The notes under the pieces were generated by a model. That model had not been told where the DNA came from. It ran no database searches and saw only the letters and a program-made list of their open reading frames with translations. From CAVRZR01 sp964354215 (GTDB lineage: Bacteria; Actinomycetota; Coriobacteriia; Anaerosomatales; CAVRZR01), in assembly GCA_964354215.1 (NCBI GenBank), contig CAYGYT010000006.1, forward strand, positions 1-64,000: a stretch of 64,000 nucleotides of DNA, written 5' to 3'. The number at the start of each line of letters is the position of its first letter. The first letter of the stretch is position 1. Positions 60,736-64,000 of the stretch are shown piece by piece. Both the position numbers and the translations under genes were made by a program.

Positions 60736-61541
60736 TGCTGATGCGTTCCCTCGCTGCGGAGTTCACGAAGCTGAAGCGCTCGAAGATGATCTGGTGGACC
60801 GTCGCCGCCATCCTCCTCTACTCCGCGATGTCCTTCGCGATCGCCCCCTTTCTTACGGGGGACGATGCCGCATCCATGATCGAGGCCGGCGGCGTGTGGA
60901 AGCAGGCGGCCGAGGCCGGCATGTACGATGATACGTGGCGAGCCGGCCTCCTGCAGGGACCTTGGGGTCTCGCCGGTGGCCTCGCGCTGCTGCTGTTCGC
61001 GTTCATCGCTGCGTACGTGTTCGGGCGCGAGTTCAAGGAGCGGACCGCCGTGCAGGCGTTCACGACGCCCATCCCCCGCGGTTACCTGGTGCTCTCGAAG
61101 ACGGTCGTGCTCGCAGCGTGGGTATTCGTGTGGTCGGCGCTCTACTTCGTCGTCCACTGCGTCGACATTGCGATTCTGAACGGCGGCTTCGAAACGTTCG
61201 AGTGGTCGGCACTGTTCGAGACCCTCGGAGACACCCTGCTCATCACCTTGATGCTCTTCATGACGCTGCCGGTCTTCGGCTGGCTTGCCATATGGGGCAA
61301 GGGCTATCTGCGGCCGATGCTCGGGGTGATCGTGGTCATGGGCGTAGGCAACGGTCTGGCGACCACGGACGTTTCGCCGTACTTCCCATGGAACATGCCG
61401 TTGCACGCCGTCGGGACGTCGTGGATGCCGATCCCGCCGTCCGAGTTCGCCCCCGTTTCGTGGGTCGGTCTCATCGTCCTGTTCGTGCTGGGACTCGCTG
61501 GGACGGTCTGGTACGTGAACCGCGCCGACATCGGCGGGTGA
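60735..61541 (+). CDS. ABC-2 type exporter permease (first)
   Basis: A 268-residue membrane protein of the ABC-2 family. An amphipathic N-terminus (MRSLAAEFTKLKRSKMIWW) precedes a first helix. Then come LLLFAFIAAYVFGREFKERTAVQAFTTPIPRGYLVLSKTVVLAAW in order, with the family-typical 'E-f-k-e-r-T...k' cytoplasmic turn, and five further helices ending TVWYVNRADIGG. Its start overlaps the ATPase stop (TGATG), and a related second permease follows after nine bases. Together they form a heterodimeric exporter, often for peptide antibiotics, lipids or bacteriocins. Confidence 0.88.
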   Translation: MLMRSLAAEFTKLKRSKMIWWTVAAILLYSAMSFAIAPFLTGDDAASMIEAGGVWKQAAEAGMYDDTWRAGLLQGPWGLAGGLALLLFAFIAAYVFGREFKERTAVQAFTTPIPRGYLVLSKTVVLAAWVFVWSALYFVVHCVDIAILNGGFETFEWSALFETLGDTLLITLMLFMTLPVFGWLAIWGKGYLRPMLGVIVVMGVGNGLATTDVSPYFPWNMPLHAVGTSWMPIPPSEFAPVSWVGLIVLFVLGLAGTVWYVNRADIGG

Positions 61542-61550
61542 GGCTCGGCC

Positions 61551-62294
61551 ATGCTTCGAGCGCTGCGTGCCGAGATCGCCAAGCTCTCAAGGTCGTACGT
61601 GCCGCTTTGGACGGCGCTCGTCGTGGTGCTGTGGCCGCTCTGGTCGATCTTCATCGTTCGCCTGTCGAATGGCTCGTTGGATGACCTGTACTGGAAGGAA
61701 CTGATGGAGCTGGGGGCCCAGGGGGTCTCCTCGTGGTGGGGTGTCCTCCTCGGCGGCTTCGTGGCGGCCTATGTGTTCGGACAGGAGTACAGCGAGGGCA
61801 CCGCGCACAACATGCTTGCCCTGCCTGTGCGCCGTGAGTGGTTCGTTGTCGCGAAGCTGGCCCTGCTACTCGTGTGGGTGTTCGCCCTAGCCGCGCTCTC
61901 GGTTGCGGCGCACGCCGGCTATGCGGCGCTCCTGCGGCTGGACGGATTCGCCTTGGAGCACGTGATGAGGGGCCTGAGCGACAGCATGCTCGTGACCGTC
62001 GTGATCGCGGCTACGCTTCCACTCGTCGCCTTCATCGCGGTTCTGGGACGTGGCTATCTGGCGCCCATGATCTTCTCGGGCGTTGCCTTCGCGACGGGGG
62101 TGCTCGTGCTCCAGGCCGGTTGGGAGCGCTGGTATCCGTGGGGGATGGCCTTTGCCCTCGTGGGGATGGGCTGGATGCCTGGGGAGACGAAGTCCTCGCT
62201 GACCACTGGGTCGTGGGTGATCCTGGGAGCGGTGTTCCTTGCGGGGGTCGCAGCTCTCGTGGTCCAGATCGACTACGCGGACTGCCTGGAGTAG
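61551..62294 (+). CDS. ABC-2 type exporter permease (second)
   Basis: A 247-residue paralogue-like partner of the preceding permease, with the same start pattern (MLRALRAEIAKLSRSYVPLW). The same central turn follows (LLGGFVAAYVFGQEYSEGTAHNMLALPVRREWFVVAKLALLLVW in order) and about six helices in all. The shared plan suggests a tandem duplication that diverged. The substrate is unknown. The acyltransferase-like gene 24 bases downstream hints at a hydrophobic or acylated cargo. Confidence 0.87.
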   Translation: MLRALRAEIAKLSRSYVPLWTALVVVLWPLWSIFIVRLSNGSLDDLYWKELMELGAQGVSSWWGVLLGGFVAAYVFGQEYSEGTAHNMLALPVRREWFVVAKLALLLVWVFALAALSVAAHAGYAALLRLDGFALEHVMRGLSDSMLVTVVIAATLPLVAFIAVLGRGYLAPMIFSGVAFATGVLVLQAGWERWYPWGMAFALVGMGWMPGETKSSLTTGSWVILGAVFLAGVAALVVQIDYADCLE

Positions 62295-62317
62295 GGAGTG
62301 TCCTTGAGGAGGGGCCC

Positions 62318-63628
62318 GTGAACACTGACGCGACGATTCCCGCCACCCTGCCGGTCGAGTTCATCGAGCGCACGCTCTGCCTGGTCGGTGACGCCTACCG
62401 GCCACAGCTTGGCGGGGTCGTGCTGTTCGACGGGATGCTGGACGAGTCGCGTCTGAGCCGCGCGATGCGACTGCTGCTCCGCGCCGAGCCTGTGCTCGGC
62501 TGCCGTTTCGTCATGGACGGCAAGCCCCCTGTCTGGCAGCGGCTCGACGGACTCGACTCCGCGCACCTACTGGACGTCCGAGAGAGTGACGATCCCGCGC
62601 CCGAGGCCGCAACGTTCATCGCCGAGCCCCTCGACCACACCGTCGGTCCTCAGGTCCTCGCCGCCTTGGTGCGCGGGCCGACGTCGGATGCGCTGGCGGT
62701 CAAGGTGACGCACGTCGTGATGGACGGCGGCGCGCTCAAAGAGACGCTCTACCTGATCGGCGAGTTCTACCGCACGCTTGCCGAGCGACCCGACTGGACG
62801 CCCGCGCCGAACCTCGACGGCCTCCGCCACCCGATGGCGAAGGCGGGGCTGCTAGAGAAGGCCCTCTCGATTCGTTCGAGCGATATGACCTTCCGACCGT
62901 CGGACTGGGACATGCCGCTGCTTGAGGGCCGTGGGCCGGGGACGTACGTGTCGGCCAGTGTCGAGCCGGAGGTGTTCCGCGCAGCCGTTGCGCTCGGAAA
63001 GGCGACCGGCGCGACCGTGAACGACGTCATCCTGACTGCCTACTACCGCACGCTGTGGAGGCTCCTCGGCGCGGCGCCAGGCGCTCAGACGCCGCTGATG
63101 AACTCGTGCGAGCTGCGCAAACACCTGCCCGCAGGCACGAAGACCGCGCTCTCCAACATATCGTCGGCTTGGTACGTCTCCGTCTCGCCGGCAGAGGACG
63201 AAGGATTCGGCCAGTCGCTGACCCGCGTGGCCGAGGCGGCTGGGGAATGGAAGCGAAGGGGCGCGGGCAAGGGCAGTGCGATCGGGATCCCGATCGTCTC
63301 CAGGCTAACGCGGAAGAAGGACATGAACTACATCCGCAAGATGCTGTTCGGCGCCGAGAAGGACGTGGGTCAGCAAATCGGGGGGCTCACGAACATCGGC
63401 ATCATCGATGACGGCCGGCTGGACTTCGGCTACCCGGCACGCGTGACGGACTCGTGGCTGCTCGGGCCCGCGTCGCACATGATCGTGATACTCACCACCA
63501 CCACGTACCGCGATCGACTCCACTTGGCCGTCGGCGCTGAGTTCGCGTCGCTCGACGAGGAACTGGTGAAGGCAGTAGTCACCGGGACCGCGGAGGAGAT
63601 TCGGTCCTGGGCGGCGGCACATGAATAG
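62318..63628 (+). CDS. Condensation/WS-DGAT-like acyltransferase family protein
   Basis: A 436-residue protein. GTG 62318 has GAGGAGGGG just upstream. The N-terminal half (VLFDGMLDESRLSRAMRLLLRAEPVLGCRF) and the catalytic-like VTHVVMDGGALKETLYLI fit the HHxxxDG acyltransferase/condensation superfamily. The first His is replaced by Thr, the second kept. The second half has GATVNDVILTAYYRTLWRLL and LDFGYPARVTDSWL, comparable to the DFGWG region. It may acylate or condense a product exported by the ABC genes before it. It could also be an inactive regulatory relative. Confidence 0.8.
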   Translation: MNTDATIPATLPVEFIERTLCLVGDAYRPQLGGVVLFDGMLDESRLSRAMRLLLRAEPVLGCRFVMDGKPPVWQRLDGLDSAHLLDVRESDDPAPEAATFIAEPLDHTVGPQVLAALVRGPTSDALAVKVTHVVMDGGALKETLYLIGEFYRTLAERPDWTPAPNLDGLRHPMAKAGLLEKALSIRSSDMTFRPSDWDMPLLEGRGPGTYVSASVEPEVFRAAVALGKATGATVNDVILTAYYRTLWRLLGAAPGAQTPLMNSCELRKHLPAGTKTALSNISSAWYVSVSPAEDEGFGQSLTRVAEAAGEWKRRGAGKGSAIGIPIVSRLTRKKDMNYIRKMLFGAEKDVGQQIGGLTNIGIIDDGRLDFGYPARVTDSWLLGPASHMIVILTTTTYRDRLHLAVGAEFASLDEELVKAVVTGTAEEIRSWAAAHE

Positions 63629-63732
63629 CTCCGTCCCTTCCTTCGGGCTATGAGCGGCTCAGACCTACATCCAGGCTGGCACAGACGCGGTGCGTGATGG
63701 GAATCTTGCGCCAGCCGGGTCGCTCAGACCCG

Positions 63733-64000
63733 CTACTTGACGACCGCTGCGGAGCCGGTATTCGCATCCACCCCGATGGTGCTGGTCGTGGCGCCACTCG
63801 TCCCGGGATCGAAGTTGACCTGCCAGACGAACGGCTTGACGGTAGTCGTATCTTCGGCAGCCTTGTACGCGAGCAACCCCATCACGTAGGCGGCCGGGTC
63901 ACCCTTCGCGCCGCTGACAGCCAGGGCCTTGGTGTAGGCCTCGTCGCTGTCGACCTTCCAGGGGTCGGTCTCCGGCACCTTCTTCCATTCATCGGCGCTC
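63733..64000 (-). CDS. C-terminal part of an unidentified protein (runs off the window)
   Basis: The last 88 or so residues of a protein whose start is outside the window. The frame is open to base 64000 (last codons read back as SADEWKKVPETDPWKVDSD). The visible part has YVMGLLAYKAAEDTTTVKPFVWQVNFDPGT and a tail with STIGVDANTGSAAVVK, resembling the C-terminal repeats of secreted PepSY-like or putative lipoproteins. I cannot name a family. It is convergent with the acyltransferase gene. Confidence 0.7.
   Translation of the reverse strand, partial: SADEWKKVPETDPWKVDSDEAYTKALAVSGAKGDPAAYVMGLLAYKAAEDTTTVKPFVWQVNFDPGTSGATTSTIGVDANTGSAAVVK

Noticed and set aside
59991..61541. Single 516-residue ATPase-permease fusion
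   Set aside because: The fusion exists only by reading through 100 N. The coding frames on either side show a separate ATPase stop and permease start (TGATG).

Overview
ORGANISM. The DNA is GC-rich throughout, uses many GTG starts behind clear GGAGG-type ribosome sites, and packs genes into tight same-strand runs with 4-base stop/start overlaps. The gene content points to an anaerobic or microaerophilic, menaquinone-respiring bacterium. It has the futalosine menaquinone route, system-I cytochrome c maturation with a cysteine-type CcmE, type III pantothenate kinase, FtsH, a ferredoxin:thioredoxin-reductase-like protein and a large FAD/Fe-S/CCG oxidoreductase. A deep-branching Actinomycetota lineage of Coriobacteriia type is my best guess. 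This is inference, because no rRNA or tRNA gene lies in the window. Two runs of 100 N show a scaffolded draft, and one of them is flanked by a perfect 55-base duplication typical of unmerged contig ends. LAYOUT. 1-2.3 kb: ccmF (cut by the window edge) and an unusual tandem-domain ccmE. 2.3-4.7 kb: a quinate-dehydrogenase-like protein with its small regulator, then coaX. 4.9-7.1 kb: a PhoB/PhoR-type two-component pair. 7.2-16.2 kb: a long minus-strand cofactor run in the order panB-panC-nadA-nadB-nadC, a small membrane protein, an SPFH protein, a DedA protein, birA and bioY. 16.3-17.5 kb: a lone AAA/DUF4143 ATPase. 17.6-19.9 kb: folE-folP-folK, with no folB. 19.9-21.4 kb: a gene-poor stretch around an orphan receiver protein. 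21.4-23.3 kb: a NarL/NarX-type pair. 23.6-28.3 kb: ftsH, hpt, tilS and a C_GCAxxG_C_C redox protein. 28.4-32.4 kb: an osmF-yehYXW type betaine transporter. 32.6-39.4 kb, plus strand: mqnE-mqnA-mqnC, a type-2 NADH dehydrogenase, an MTAP-family phosphorylase and an amidohydrolase. Together these could take aminofutalosine to the MqnC substrate and pass electrons to menaquinone. 39.4-44.5 kb: a livKHMGF branched-chain amino-acid type transporter. 44.7-46.6 kb: an FTR-Rieske fusion with a glutaredoxin, then a metallo-beta-lactamase protein. 46.6-50.6 kb: btuFCD under a cobalamin riboswitch. 50.6-51.3 kb: a CcmC-like membrane protein. 51.3-52.3 kb: about 1 kb without a convincing gene but with strong hairpins. 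52.3-55.4 kb: the 1023-residue oxidoreductase behind a CsoR-like palindrome. 55.6-59.9 kb: two OmpR-type two-component systems flanking a secreted Cys/Gly-rich protein. 60-63.6 kb: an ABC-2 exporter and a condensation/WS-DGAT-like acyltransferase. The window ends in the C-terminus of another protein. HOW IT FITS TOGETHER. The clearest system is quinone respiration (mqn, ndh, ccm, FAD/Fe-S oxidoreductase) supported by NAD, pantothenate, folate, biotin and B12 supply. The most unusual items are the amidohydrolase plus MTAP-like pair in the menaquinone cluster, the tandem OB-fold cysteine-type CcmE, the FTR-Rieske fusion, the BtuD C-terminal domain, the Met/Pro-rich tail of the large oxidoreductase, and the Cys-rich secreted protein bracketed by two signalling systems.
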